A stretch of 27,246 bases of DNA, taken from CBFGTV01 sp965652145 (GTDB lineage: Bacteria > Bacillota > Clostridia > Peptostreptococcales > Natronincolaceae). The first letter of the stretch is position 1, and each line of letters opens with the position of its first letter. The stretch is from contig CBFGTV010000044.1 in the NCBI GenBank assembly GCA_965652145.1, forward strand, positions 1 to 27,246. The letters are read 5' to 3'. A program made the position numbers and the translations under genes. The notes beneath the pieces are model-generated. The model saw nothing but the letters and a program-made list of their open reading frames with translations. It did no database searches and had not been told where the DNA came from. Of this stretch, positions 1 through 15,000 are shown one piece after another.

Positions 1-3000
1 AGCGCCTTGCTTGGAACAAAAATTCAGTAAAATCTGCACCCTTCGGAGTATTCAGCCACACCCTAATTAAAAACCTGTTATTTCAGAATAATAACAGGTT
101 TTTTGCTCAATTTTTAAGGCCTTTTTTAGGGAAAGGCTAATAATTGGATAATGGTTGAAAACGTATCCACGGGTTAAAAACCCGAATGGAAAAAGGGGGT
201 ATTGATCATGGGTTTAAAAAAGCGGGAAAAGGCCCATCGCCTAAGGAATGTTAACAGGTACATCTTCAGCAGCTTAAGCTTTAAACTACAGGTTTTAATC
301 ATTGCTTTGCTGGCGGTTTCTATGCTAACCCTTGGTATAACGGCAAATCGAATCACAGAGGAAGTAATTGTACAAAATCTTGAAGCTATTATGGATGCCA
401 AGCTGGAAATGGTAACAAGCTCCTACAATCAAATTACTGAAGACCTGGAAAACCTTACATTGCAGTTTTTTGCCAATAATCAAATACCAAAGGCTCTGAC
501 AGATTTACAATACGCAGATAATTCCTATGAAAAATATTTACTGACCAATAGTTTAAGTGACCAGTTAAGAAATGCTTCATTAACCTCGAAGTATTTCGAT
601 TCCATCGGCATTATTGCGCCGGCAAGCGACACCATAACCTATCACGGCAATTCTTCCCTCTTTAATCAGTGGACAGCAGAAATCAATTCTATTTCAGAGG
701 CAGGGTGGTTTCAAGGGGCCCTTGAGGCCAAGGGAGCCCCACTGTGGAAGGTATTTCAAGATCAACAGGGAGAAAGGAATATTGCCATGGTCAGGGCCAT
801 TGTCGACTTCAGCACCATGGAGCCAATGGGAGTGGTGGTACTGCTGCTGAAAAATGAAATTATGATGGATTTCTTAAATCAATCTGCCTATGGCGAAACG
901 GCCCAGGTGATGTTGATGGATGAAAACCTGGAATACATATTAACCACAGAGAACAGACCCTCAGAGCCAATATTCCCGGCGATGGAATCAAAGGAAGGAA
1001 TTGATTCCTTTGATTACATGGATCAGCAAAATCATTATCTGGGTCGTATGACCTTTTTAGATAATGGGTGGATGGTCATTACGGCCATCTCAGAGGGAGA
1101 GTTGTATGCCCCCCTTCGCAGCTTAAAAAACAGAACAAACCAGTTAAGTTTGTTGTTTATAGGAATTTCGTGTCTGTTTGTCATGTTGATTCTCAAATAT
1201 GCCGTGATTGGTCCCCTCAAGGCTTTAATGAAGCACATGAAGGTGGTGGAGGAGGGAGACCTGACTGTTTCTGTTGATCTTGAAACCAGCGACGAAATTG
1301 GTCAGCTCTCCCGCAGCTTCAATACCATGGTTGAAAGGCTAAAGCTATTAATCAGCAATATTATTAATACCAACGAAACCCTGGTCAAGACAGCCGCCAC
1401 CCTGGATGAGGCCAGTGAGTCCATTGTCTTGTCTACCGAAAAGCATAACGAAGCCCTGGAAGAAATCAGTGTAGGCATATCAAACCAGTCTGAGGATGTA
1501 AAGGGGGGAACAGAGGCCCTGGATCGGCTAAATAAGGAGGTAGGAAACGTGGTTCAGGTAACCGACGCCTTAAAGCAGGACTCTGAAAAAATGCTAGGCC
1601 TCAGTCAAAGGGGCCGGGGAGAGGTGACGAAGCTCCAGGCAGATTCCAGGGAGTCAGCCGAGGCAATGGATCAAATCGCCGGAGAAATGAAGCTGCTGGC
1701 TCATAACTCCAGAGAAATTGAAGAAATGATAGCAGACATTCAAAGTATCTCAAAGGAGACGAATTTATTGGCCCTTAATGCTTCAATCGAAGCCGCCAGG
1801 GCCGGTGAGAGCGGCCGGGGCTTTGCTGTGGTGGCGGCGGAAATTCGGAATCTGGCAGCCCATTCCAAGGAAACCAGTGAAGGGATACAATCAATTATAC
1901 AGCGGACCTTAGAAAAAACAGCAAGTGTAGAGGCTATTGTGGAAAATGCGGTATATAAAATTAACCGGCAAAATGAGCGGGTTCAAGAGACCAGCAGGGC
2001 CTTTGAGAACATCAATGCCTTTGTCGATACTCTATTAGAGCGGGTAAAGGAAATGGAAGCCGGCGTTTTTACCATGGAAAAGCAATACGAGGCGATTTTA
2101 AAGGTATTTTCTGATATTTTGATGATCTCTGGTGAAAATACGGCCATTGTACAGGAGATTACAGCCTGCTCAGCAGAAGAAATGGAGCAAATTCATCGGC
2201 TGGCAGAGCATGTTAAACATTTAAGAAATGAAAGCGATCATTTGAAGGATTCCATTGCTCAGTTTAAAATTATAAATTCATGAAATAAAAAGGAGGAATT
2301 TGTAAAAGAATATAGAACAATATCTATATTAACGGGAGAATGTTGAAGAACCCTTTAATTATTAGGTTGCTGAATATGTCAAATCCCGCTGTTTAAGCTA
2401 AGTTAATGCTATGTAAAATAGAAAACCCTGTTTTAGTGTTCAATGACTCATTCATTGTTATAAAGATTTTATTAAGGAAATTGTCATTTCACTATGGGTG
2501 ATTTAGCTTTCTATTTACATTTGTAGGCTTTTAATGATGATTGATAGGAGCAGTGGTAGCATGATTTTTGAAGCGTTGATTTTAGGTCTTATATTTGGAA
2601 AGCTTCGGGGAGGTCAATTGAAACGATTGGGCTATCGAACCCTGGATTTTCCCATTCTGATTATCATATCCTTTATCCTGCTGTTGGGAACCTCTATTTT
2701 GATTCAATTGGGAAATCCTGTGGCAATTCAGTACAGAATGTTTCTTTATATTGGCGCTTACTGCCTGCTCTTTATTGTACTGTTCTTTAACCTGCATAAT
2801 CGGGCCCTTTGGTTAATTTTAGTTGGAGCCATCTTAAATTTTGCCGCCATTGTATTGAATCAGGGCAGCATGCCGGTTGATTTAAACCTTCTGGCACGGG
2901 CAGGTTTTCAGAACATGCTGCAATCTATTAATATAGGGGCCCTACCAAATTATATTTCACTGGAAAATGCCCTGGGCTTCACTGCCTATTTGGGGAAACG

Positions 3001-6000
3001 CCTGGTAACCCCCGCCTTTTATCCTTTAAAACAGATTATGAGCGTCGGTGACATCTTCATTTCACTGGGTCTGCTAATTTATGTTCAGGCCCTGATGTGC
3101 TCCAGAAGTCACCATAGGGCGGCTGGGGTGATTCGATTTGATCAACAAAAAGGAATTAGAGCATAATATTAAGTTTTGTTTATATTTTATGAAAAACATG
3201 GGAAAATAAGCTGAGATCAAAATCTCGGCTTTCTTTATGACCTTTGAAAAAACAAGGATTGAGGGGACTAGCCATACATAAATTACCAGGGTTTCTTTTT
3301 AAGGAAGGAATCGGCCAAGGGGCTTACTGGAAAGATAGATAGCGAACCATAAACCATTTATTGTCTTGATTATTTTTTAGTGTTAAAATGAAAGGATAGG
3401 TAAATGAAGAAATTTATCAACAGAGGTGATAAAGGTGAAAAAGGTATTTGAAAAGCTTTTTGGAAGTCATAGTGATAGAGAATTAAAGAAAATGAAAAAG
3501 GACGTAGACGCAGTATTGGCCCTTGAAGCGGATTATGCAAAATTGACAGATAATGAATTAAAGGATAAAACCAGACAGTTTAAGGAAAGATTAAAAAATA
3601 GTGAAACCCTTGAGCAATTATTGCCAGAAGCCTTTGCTACAGTGAGGGAGGCGGCCTGGAGGGTATTGGGGCTAAAGCATTATCCTGTTCAGCTCTATGG
3701 TGGAATTGTGCTGCATCAGGGCAGAATTGCCGAAATGAAAACAGGTGAAGGTAAAACCTTGATGGCGACCCTGCCTGTGTACTTGAATGCCCTGACAGGC
3801 AAGGGAGTCCATGTGGTGACTGTCAACGACTACCTGGCAAAGCGGGATATGGAATGGATGGGAAAGGTTTACCAGTTCCTGGGCCTAAGCGTTGGAGTCA
3901 TTGTTCATGGTATTACACCACAGGACCGTAAAAGGGCCTATGATGCTGATATTACCTATGGTACCAACAATGAATTTGGATTTGATTATTTAAGGGATAA
4001 TATGGTTATTCATCGGCATAACATGACACAGCGGGAATTGAATTATGCCATTGTCGATGAGGTTGACAGTATTTTAATTGATGAGGCCAGAACTCCCCTG
4101 ATCATTTCCGGGCAGGGGGAAAAGTCAACGCAAATGTATTCCACTGTCAATCATTTTGTTAAAACCCTTAAGGCAGAGGAAGACTATAATATTGATGAGA
4201 AGGCCAATACCGTAGCCCTTACGGAAGAAGGGGTTGAGCGGGTAGAAAAGTACTTTGGCATAGAAAACCTGTCAGATGTAGCCAATATGGAGCTTTCACA
4301 CCATGTAAACCAGGCCCTGAAGGCCAATACCCTTATGAAGCGGGACAAGGACTATGTGGTAAAGGATGGAGAGGTGGTCATTGTTGATGAGTTTACCGGT
4401 CGTTTAATGTTTGGTAGACGGTACAGTGACGGACTTCACCAGGCAATTGAAGCAAAGGAAGGCTTAAATGTTCAACGGGAATCTAAAACCCTGGCCACCA
4501 TTACCTTCCAAAACTACTTTAGAATGTATCAAAAACTGGCGGGGATGACCGGTACCGCCAAAACTGAAGAAGAAGAGTTTATTTCCATTTATGGTATGGA
4601 TGTTATTGAAGTACCAACTAATAAACCCGTTATCCGGCAGGATTTATCCGATAGCATCTATCAAACCGAGGCGGGGAAATTCAGCGCCCTGGTTAAGGAT
4701 ATTGAAGAAAAGCACAAGAAGCAGCAGCCGATCCTGGTGGGTACCATTTCCATTGAAAAGTCAGAGGAGCTTTCCAGGCTGCTGAAAAAAAGAGGAATTC
4801 CCCATGAGGTATTGAATGCAAAGCAGCATGAACGAGAGGCAGAAATTGTAGCCCAGGCAGGAAGGAAGGGCGCCGTAACCATTGCCACCAATATGGCAGG
4901 TCGGGGTACTGACATTACACTGGGGGGAAATCCTGAATTTTTGGCAAAGCGGGAGATGAAAAAGCGGGGCTATACCGACGAACAGCTGACCTTTGTTACC
5001 AGCCATGCCGATACCGATGACCAGGAGCTGATAGAAGCAAGAAGGGAATATCAGCAGCTTCATGATCAATTCAAAATGGAAACCGACCGGGAGCATGATG
5101 AGGTGGTGGCCCTGGGAGGCTTGCAAATTATCGGTACCGAAAGGCATGAATCAAGGCGAATTGACAATCAGCTTCGGGGCCGGGCAGGACGTCAGGGTGA
5201 CCCCGGTTCAAGTCGTTTTTATATTTCCCTGGAGGATGATTTAATGCGGCTGTTCGGTGGCGACAGGATGCAGGGCCTTGTTGAAAAAATGGGTCTTCAG
5301 GAGGATGAAGCCATTGAGCATAACCTGCTGACCAAATCCATCGAAAATGCCCAGAAGAAGGTGGAAGGCCGTAACTTTGGAATCCGTAAGCATGTATTGC
5401 AATACGATGACGTTATGAACAAACAGCGGGAAATCATCTACGGAGAACGTAAAAAGGTTCTTTCCGGAGAAAACATGTATGAGCATATAATGAATCTGTT
5501 AAGTAATATTATAGATGATGCTGTTAAGCTATATACGGCCGAAGCCAAGTATCCTGAGGACTGGGATATTCCAGGATTAGAGGATTATCTGCAAAAAATC
5601 TTCCTGCCCAAAGATTCCCTCAAGCTGGATAATTTAACCGAAATGACCGAGGAGGATTTAAAGGCTAAGGTCATGGAAACAGCCCAGGCAATTTATCAGG
5701 CCAAGGAAGAGGAATTTACCTCTGAAAGAATGCGAGAAATTGAAAGAATTATATTGCTTCAGGTAATTGATACCAAATGGATGGACCATATCGATGCCAT
5801 GGATCAGCTGCGACAGGGAATTAACTTGAGGGCCATTGGTCAGGTGGACCCGGTGCGGGCCTATCAGATGGAAGGTTTTGATATGTTCCAGGAGATGATA
5901 AAAAGTATTCAGGAGGAAACGATCCGGTACCTTTTCAATATTCAGAAGGAAACCGTGGTGGAACGAAAACAGGTGGCAAAGCCCGTTGAGGCCTCCCATG

Positions 6001-9000
6001 GGGAAGGCAGCAAACCATCAACAGTGGTAAAGGAAGATACTGTCGGCAGAAATGACCCCTGCCCCTGTGGCAGCGGTAAAAAATATAAAAAATGCTGTGG
6101 GCAATAATGGGGTGAAAAGATGATTAACTTAGATCTATATCGACAACAATTACTGAGGTCAAAGGAAGAAATCAACGAAATGAGGGCTTCTCTTTGACAT
6201 CGATCAGGCGATGATTCTATTGGAGGATTACGAGGCCCAAATGGCCTCCGAAAATCTGTGGGATGACCCCCAAGGGGCCCAGGAGTTATTGAAAAAGGCC
6301 AAAGCTTTGAAGGATCGAATCGAGAGCTATGAAGGGCTGTTAAAGATCTACGACGAGCTGGAAACCGCCATTCTTTTTATTGAAGAGGGAGAGTCGAGCT
6401 TTGAAGAAGATTTGATAAATGGACTCAAAAAGCTGGAAGCCAATCTGGAGGAGCTGAAATTGGCTACCCTCCTGAGGGGACCCTATGACAGTAATAATGC
6501 CATTATTTCCATCCATGCAGGCACAGGGGGCCTGGATGCCCAGGATTGGGCCAAGATGCTCTTAAGGATGTATACCCGTTGGGCAGAGGCTAAAGGCTTT
6601 AAGGTGCGGCATCTGGATTTGCTTCAAGACCCGGAGGCAGGAATTAAAAGTGTCACCATGATGGTGGAGGGGGAAAATGCCTACGGCTTTTTAAAACCAG
6701 AAAAGGGTGTACACCGGTTGGTGAGAATTTCCCCCTTCGATTCTTCCGGAAAGCGGCATACCTCCTTTGCTTCGGTGGATGTCATGCCGGAAATTGACGA
6801 CCAGGTAGAGGTTGATATCAAGCCTACTGATTTAAAGATTGACACCTTTCGGGCCAGCGGAGCCGGCGGACAGCATGTCAATAAAACTGACTCGGCGGTA
6901 AGGATTACCCATTTACCTACAGGGATTGTGGTACAGTGTCAAAATGAGCGGTCTCAGCACAGTAATAAAGACACTGCCATGGCCCTGCTAAGGGCTAAGC
7001 TGGTGGAGCTTAAAGAACGGGAGCATAAGGAAAGGATTGAGGACCTGCAGGGAGAGTATAGCCAAATTGCCTGGGGAAGTCAAATTCGATCCTACGTGTT
7101 TAATCCCTATAATCTTGTGAAGGATCACCGAACCAACGTAGAGGTAGGGAATATTCAAAGCGTTATGGACGGGGAAATTGACATTTTTATCAATGAATAT
7201 TTAAAGCAGAATCCAGGTGATTAAAGCCTGGATTTTCTTTTAAATATCAATGAAAAATTTGCCAAAATTTTTGATAATTCTAAAGGTATTTTGCTATTGT
7301 TGTCGAATAAATAGTACAACACCAAAGTTAAGCTGTATATATGAATTTATTTATACATATAAACCCAAAAACAAAATAGTCTTGAAATCATGGGGCTGCA
7401 AAATGATAGTGAAGGGGGAAGACTGATGGGGAAGTTTTTTCAAAAAAGGACACCCAATCGAGATGAACAAAAATGGAGCTTTATTAATAGTACCATTGGA
7501 AAGAAGAAAAGTATAAAAAGGCAGCTGGTTTTTGTTAGCTGCTTACTAATACTGATTCCCATTGTTACCATTACAAGTATATCTTATTTTTACGACTCTA
7601 AAAACATCATGAAAAATACGGAAGTCACCAATCAAAATATGGCCGATTCAGTCGCTTCCCAAATTGGTATTTATATGGATTCAGTGTTAAACATGGTGCG
7701 GCTGATGCCAGCGGGTCAGGATTTTTCAACAATCGACGAGTATAGGGCTAATAATCTTTTTAACAGCTACATATTTCAAAATAAAGATTTTAAGGCCTTT
7801 TATCTGGTTGATGCCCAGGGAACGGTGAAGATTTCAACCACCAGGCAAAGAAACTACAGTGTTGCCAATGAGGAATGGTTTCAAAGGGCCATGGCCGGTG
7901 AAACGGTGATTACCCAGTCGGGGTTTGAAGAGCAAATCAATACCTATGGTATTAAAATTGCCCTGCCCTATAGAGATCATATGAACAATCGTTCCGGGGT
8001 ATTAATGGCAGTAATGGGTTTTGACAGCATTAATCGTATTGTTAGAGAGGTTTCCATCGGAGAAACCGGCCATGCTTATGTTGTTGATTCCGACGGCTAT
8101 GTAATCGGGCACCGAATTGCCTCGCAATATGTAATGAATCGCTATAATATGATTGAAAATTCTTCCGGGGCCCTTGCTTCAGTGCTTGAAGGACAGCAAA
8201 ATATAGCCGAGGGGTTAAATCATGAAGATGTTAACATGCTGTTTTCCGGGGCTACCGTAGGGGACCTGGGCTGGCGGGTAATCGTTGAGCAGCAAAAACG
8301 AGAGGTACTGGCCATGACCCGTTCATCCCTTAACCGAAGCTTGACAATTGCCGTTTTATTCACCCTTGGTTCCCTGGTGTTTTTAGCAGGCTTTGCCAGT
8401 GTTTTTGTGAAACCTATTGCCAAGCTGGTTGAGAGCGCAAATAAAATCAAAGATGGTGATTTAACAGAGCAAATCGAAGTAAAGGGTACGATAAAAAGCA
8501 AAAGTGAAATTGGACAGCTCCAAATGGCCTTTAATGATATGGCATCCTCCCTGGCCGGGATTGTAAGGCAAATTATTATCACCACCGGTGAGGTAGCCAA
8601 GAGCATTGAAGATTTGTGGAAAAACTCTGAGCTGACAGCCATGGCCGCCTCAGAAATTTCCAAGACCATTGAGCACGTGGCGGCAGGAACATCTGAACAG
8701 ATGACCAGTGTTGAAAAATCAGCCAATGCCATGGTGGTAATGGTAAATAACGTAAAACAGGTTACGGAAAATGCCAATGTCATTGTTGCCTCCACCGAGC
8801 ATACCTCACAATTGGCAGCCGGAGGGGTCAAGGGAATTGAAGCAATTAAAGAAACCATGGGAACCATCTCTAATCTGGTGGGAAATACCTCCACCCTGAT
8901 TATGGATTTGAACCGGCATATCAGTGAGATTGACAGGGCTGGTCAGTTAATTACACAGATTTCAGACCAAACAAATCTATTGGCCTTGAATGCAGCCATT

Positions 9001-12000
9001 GAGGCCGCCCGGGCCGGAGAGCACGGCAGGGGCTTTACCGTAGTGGCTGAAGAGGTCAGGAAGCTGGCGGAGCAATCCCGAAATGCTTCCAAGGAAATCA
9101 TTAGCTTAATTGAAAAAATTCAAAAAGAAACAAACCGGGCCGTGGTCTCGATGGAGGAAGGAATCAAGGGAGTTGAGGCAGGAAATGAAGTGATTAATCA
9201 AACCGCCGATTCCTTTGTATCCATTAAAGAAGAAACCGATGCAGTGGCTGAATCCATGAAGGAACTATCCACCGTCATTCAGGAAATGGCCCAAGAGGTG
9301 ATGTCAGTGGAGGAAGCAATGCAGGAGGTTGCTGGGGTTTCCCAGTCAACTGCCGCAGGAGCAGAGGAAGTATTGGCCAGCGTCGAAGAGCAGGATTCGG
9401 CTATTCAATATATGACTACCTCGGCCTTAACCCTTGAGCAGATGATTCAGGAGCTGAAGGAGATTACTACACAATTTAAGCTTGCTGACCTTCAAGAGCC
9501 AGTAGAAGGGCCCCAGGAGTTTAATGAGATAGACCATGAAATCAAGCCAACTGATGATGATGCTATTGATGAAGTAATCAAAGAAGATACACAAGCATCC
9601 ACTTTAGCTGCAGCTTATGAGGAATTTATTCCTGATGAAGTGGAGGAGGAAGAACAAAGGACAGATACCAGTGAAATAGAACCTCCAAATCCTGATGCTC
9701 CAACATATGATGATATAGAAGAAGCAGAGGGTCAGGAAATTCCAGAGGAAGAGACCGATTCAGAGATCGATCTGGAAAAAAAGGAAGCTGAATAAAAAAA
9801 ATCCCCCGTCCTATTCCCTTAGGAAGGGGGATTTTTACATGAAAACATCGAAAAGCATACCACGTATGTCATCTAAACGCTTAATGATTGACAGACGGTC
9901 CACCTCATCCTTTAAAAATTCCTTCGTTAAGGCTTCCAGCTCCCGGTCAACATTTTTCACAATACTATAAACTCGATGCCGGCCTCGGCGATCTAAAAAG
10001 TTTTGCTTGGAAAATTGATGAGAATTTTTCACCGCCACATCTAAAAACTCCCGTACCAGTTTTTTATATTTAATCACTTCGCTAAGGTGCAGCTTGTCGC
10101 CAATTCGATCAGACTGCTTTACAATCTCTTCGTACAGGCCCTTAAGATGGTCTCTGACCTGTTCAGATTTAACCTCTTGAAACCTGGAAATAAACTCGGC
10201 CTGCTTGGCGGGGGTTCTTTTTGTGGTGGTGGCATTGACCATTTCCCGAAACTCTATTGGAGTTAGATTCTCAATTCTCTTCATGGAGTATTCCTCCTTT
10301 CAGCTTATATATATTATATCGTCAAAGTTATCGAAAGTCATTAGGGCTAAATGATTAAAGACAAGGTGAATTTGTGTCGATATAAATATAAGATCAGGAA
10401 GACATAAAAGGTGGTGTCATTATGTATCATGGAATACAAAAACCCTACTATACCGGTGTTAATCAGGCCTACAGCAATCAAATGAACTCTTTTAAAATAA
10501 GGGGAACCCTGGTGTTTAAAAATGGTACCGATATTAAGCTGGATGTAGGCGATCAAAAAATATTGAGTATCAGCCTAAAGGGAGAGCTGAATGCCAAGCT
10601 GGGAGATACAGTAGTGATTGATAAAAAAAATATCCTCCATTCAAGGGTAGAGGATACCACAGCTGCCCCCATATTGCCAGAGGAAGAGGGGAAATATTCG
10701 CAGCTTCTGAAAAACATGGAGCTTCCCCAGCGTAATGATCTGATGGAGGCCCTCAAGACCCTTGATTTACATGGAATACAATTATCAAAGGATACTTTAT
10801 TAAATTTTGTCTCCTTAAAAGGTCAATTGAATACTCTGGTGGAGGGGTTGGATTACGATACAGCCATACAAATCATGGATCAAGAGGTTGATATCGACAA
10901 GGAGCCCCTGGAAAAGGTTAACCAGGCAGTAGAAGAGGCGAAGCAGGAAGAAGGGGGCTTTTCCATTGCCAAAATTATAGCTAAATTTAAAAGCATTAGT
11001 ACAGAAGAAGCTGAAAAAATAGCTGAAAAAATATTCGGCAGCAAAATGGGAAAGGACATTACCGATATTATTAAAGCCCTGCACCGGGCCGGCATGGATA
11101 TAACCAGAAAAAATATCAACCGGGTTAATGAAGTATTTACAAAGCTCCATCAGGCAAAGGAAATCAGCAGTGAGGGGATGATAGAGGCCCTAAAGGAGAA
11201 TCCCGAAGCCAATATTGATCAGCTGTATCGAATCAAGAACTCAATTAAAAGGGGGGTTATCGCTGTAGAAGAAAAGGTAAGTCAATTGGCTGCCAGGGCC
11301 TACGATCAATTCCAGTCGAAGGGGCAGCCGGTAACCAATAAGGAATTGGAGCGCATGGAAGGAGATATTAAGGAGCTTCTGGTAAGGGAAGACCTTGAGG
11401 TCACCGATGAAAGGGTACAATTAGCTAAGGAAATGATTAAGGGCGGCATTGATGTAAGCAAGGACTATATTGAAAAGATCGAAGCCCTGAAGGGTCAGCT
11501 TAAGGAGCTGGCAGAAAAACTAAGCCATGAAAAAATAACGCATCTGTTAAAGTCAGGAACAGATGTAGAAAAGACCAAAATAGCTGATCTGATTAAAATG
11601 GTAAGGGAATTGGACAACCTTGAAAACAGCCAATTGACAGCTGCTAATTTACAGATGGATTCCGCTAAGATCGAGGATATCCTGGGAAAGCTTGAGCGTA
11701 CCGGTGAAATTCAAGACAAGGATCTATTGCTATTACTTAACAGAAATATTGATTTAAAGCTATCGGATATAGAAAGAATCCTCTTTGGGGAGGCCCGGCA
11801 ATCCATCGATGAAGGATATGGCCCCACCATTAAAATGATCAATCTGTTAAATGACATTAAGACGGTTAATTTCAACAACATTGCCCAGCATTTAAGCCAA
11901 AATCAGCCTATTACCCTGGAAAGCCTGGCCATGAATCAAGGGAATCAGACAAACCCGATTGCATTGAGGTTGAGTCAATTCCAAATGAAGGCCGCCGGAT

Positions 12001-15000
12001 TATCCTCAGAAAATCCCGGTCATGTGGAGCTGGCCCAGGCCATTGTGTCCAATGAAATGGATTTAAATGAGGGAAATGTCAGGCGTGTAATTGATATTCA
12101 AGGTAAGCTTCAATTCATTCGAACTAACATGACCAGCCTACTGCTTCAGAAGGGACTGCAACAGGGGCTTCAATTTGAAAAGATGGATATCGGCCAGCTG
12201 ATGGCCCATATGAACCAATTCAGAAAAAATCATGTATCCGCCCAAACCCTGGTGGATCAGCTGCCTAAAATTAATCAAGGAGGAAGCGATCTGCTGGCTA
12301 TGATGCTAAAAAATCAAATTCCGCCAAATCTTAAGGAGCTTCAGGCATTATCCTCATTCATTCATAACAAGCAGCAGCTTGGGCACCAGCTAGGAGAAAT
12401 TATTCAACTGCTGGAGCAGGCTGACGGTCAGCCATATGGCCGGGAGGTTAACGATCTGAAGCAAATGATAAAGGACTTGAGCCAGGGGCTTAGGGAAGGA
12501 AAAATCAACCTGGAGGAGTTTGAAAAGCAATTGGTGAAGGAAATGGGAAAACTGACGGAAAAGCTAGAATCCAATGGTCACGCCAATCGGGAGGCTGTCA
12601 GCAAGGAAATTGACAAAATGCTTCAGTCAGTTCAAACCCAAAATAGCCTGAATCACCGGGATGTGATGATGCAATTTCCATTTATAATGGATAATCAGCT
12701 TAAAAACCTTCAAATCTACGTTATGAATGAAAAGCGTGGCAGTAAAAAGATTGACCCTAGCAATATGTCGATTTTGCTCAATATGGACACCAACAACTTA
12801 GGGAATGTTAATGTTTATGTGGGGGTAGCCCAAAGACAGATCACCCTCAAGGTAGGGGTAGCCTTGAAGGCCTATAAAGAAATGATAGAAGCCCGAGCAT
12901 CTGAAATTAAAGGCCTCCTTGAGGAAATCGGCTATGGGGTAAAGGAATTGACCTTCAGAGTAGAAGAAGAAGTAAACCTTTTAACGACCATCGACGGGGC
13001 TGAAGAAAAACAAACAGGAGCCAGACATTTTATTGACATGATGATTTAGGAGTGAAGCCATGAAACAGGAGAAAAAGAAGCAGGCCGTAGCTTTGCATTA
13101 TGACGTTGAAAAGGACCAAGCCCCCAAAATTATTGCCACTGGCCAAGGGATTACGGCAGATAACATGCTGAAGGTGGCAGAAGAGAGCCAGGTACCAATT
13201 CATTTCGATGAAAAGCTTGTCAAGGAGCTAATTCAATTTAAGGTAGGTACTGAAATTCCGCCAGAGCTTTATGAAATCGTCTCGCAAATATTAATTTTTG
13301 TTGAAGGAATTGATGAAAAGCTAAACAATGCTAAAGTAATGCCGAGAATCGACCGATATAAATAATAGCAAATTGAAAACGATGAGGGGGAAAAACAATG
13401 CGAATTAATCATAATATACCAGCACTCAATGCTCATAGGCTACTAAGTCATAATTCTAATTTAACTGCTAAAACTCTGGAAAGGTTATCTTCAGGAAAAA
13501 GAATCAATCGTGCCGCCGATGATGCAGCCGGTTTAGCCATATCAGAAAAGATGAGGGCCCAGGTGAAGGGACTTCAAGTGGCTTCTCGAAATGCCCTGGA
13601 TGGTATTTCTCTCATTCAAACTGCAGAAGGGGCCATGAACGAGATTCATGCCATGCTGCAAAGAATGAGAGAGCTGGCGGTTCAAGCCAGCAATGGCACC
13701 TATGAGGACGAAGACAGAGAAAACACCCAAAGTGAGGTTGCCCAGCTATTGGCTGAAATTGATAATATTGTGGAATCAGCCAACTTTAATAATAAAATGA
13801 TCTTAGACGGCTCATTGGCCGTTACAGGAATTCAACTTCAAATTGGGGCCAATGCAGGTAATACAATGGTCTTTACCATCGAAAGGCTATGTACCTCTTC
13901 CCTGAGCATTAATAATATTAATCTATCAACAGCACCTTCGGCGGCTATTTCAGACTTGGATGATGCAATCGCCAAGGTGTCTGCCACCCGTTCCAAACTG
14001 GGGGCCATTCAAAATCGTCTTGAGCATACCATTGCCAACGTCGATAATACAGCAGAAAACATCACTGCGGCCCTTTCAAGAATTGAAGACCTTGATATGG
14101 CCCTTGAGATGTCCACCTTTACCAAGCTGAACATATTAACCCAGGCCGGTACCGCCATGCTTGCCCAGGCCAACCAACGGCCCCAGTCAGTTCTTCAGCT
14201 GTTAGGTAGCTAGAGGTGGCCGTAATGGGAGTAAAGGATTATTTGGCCAATCGTGTGGCCACAGCCAACGATGCCCAATTGGTGGCAATCCTATATGAAG
14301 GGTTAATGGAGTCTTTGGCGGATGCCCAGGAAGCTTTAACCGATGACAATTCACAGGCTCTTATGCAGGAAATTGATAAAAGTAGAAATATATTGGCTGA
14401 GCTCTTGGCAACCCTCAGGGGAAATGAAGAAATAGCCAATCAGCTCAGGAGCCTCTATCTATACGTAAATCAACTGATCACAGAGGCAGTTAACAAAAAG
14501 GAGCCCCTCAGGCTTCAAGATGCCCAGGCCGTTCTAAGGCCCCTGTATGAGGGCTGGTGCCAATTGGGAGAATCCTTAAATTGCGAGGGAGGCAATCAGG
14601 GCCCTGCCATTGTTTCGGGCTTTACCTATGGAAAGGGACAGCTTACCGACCATGTGGTCAATCAGGATGAGCGTTGGAAAAAGGGTTGAGAATAACTTAA
14701 AAATCAGAAATATGTAGGGATCGCTCCTTACATATTTTTTTTTACCCTTCAAAAATAATGACAAATTTAATATTATGATTTAATTATGCCTGTGGTATAA
14801 TAGCCTTATGAAAAATAAGGGAGGAAAAAATATGAATATTGTTCAGCAGCTGATGAAGGAATTTCAGTTGAGGGAGCATCAGGTGGTCAACACCCTTCAG
14901 CTAATTGATGAAGGCAACACCATTCCCTTTATTGCCAGGTATCGAAAGGAACAGACGGGGGAACTGAGTGACACCGTATTAAGGGAGCTGAGTGAGCGGC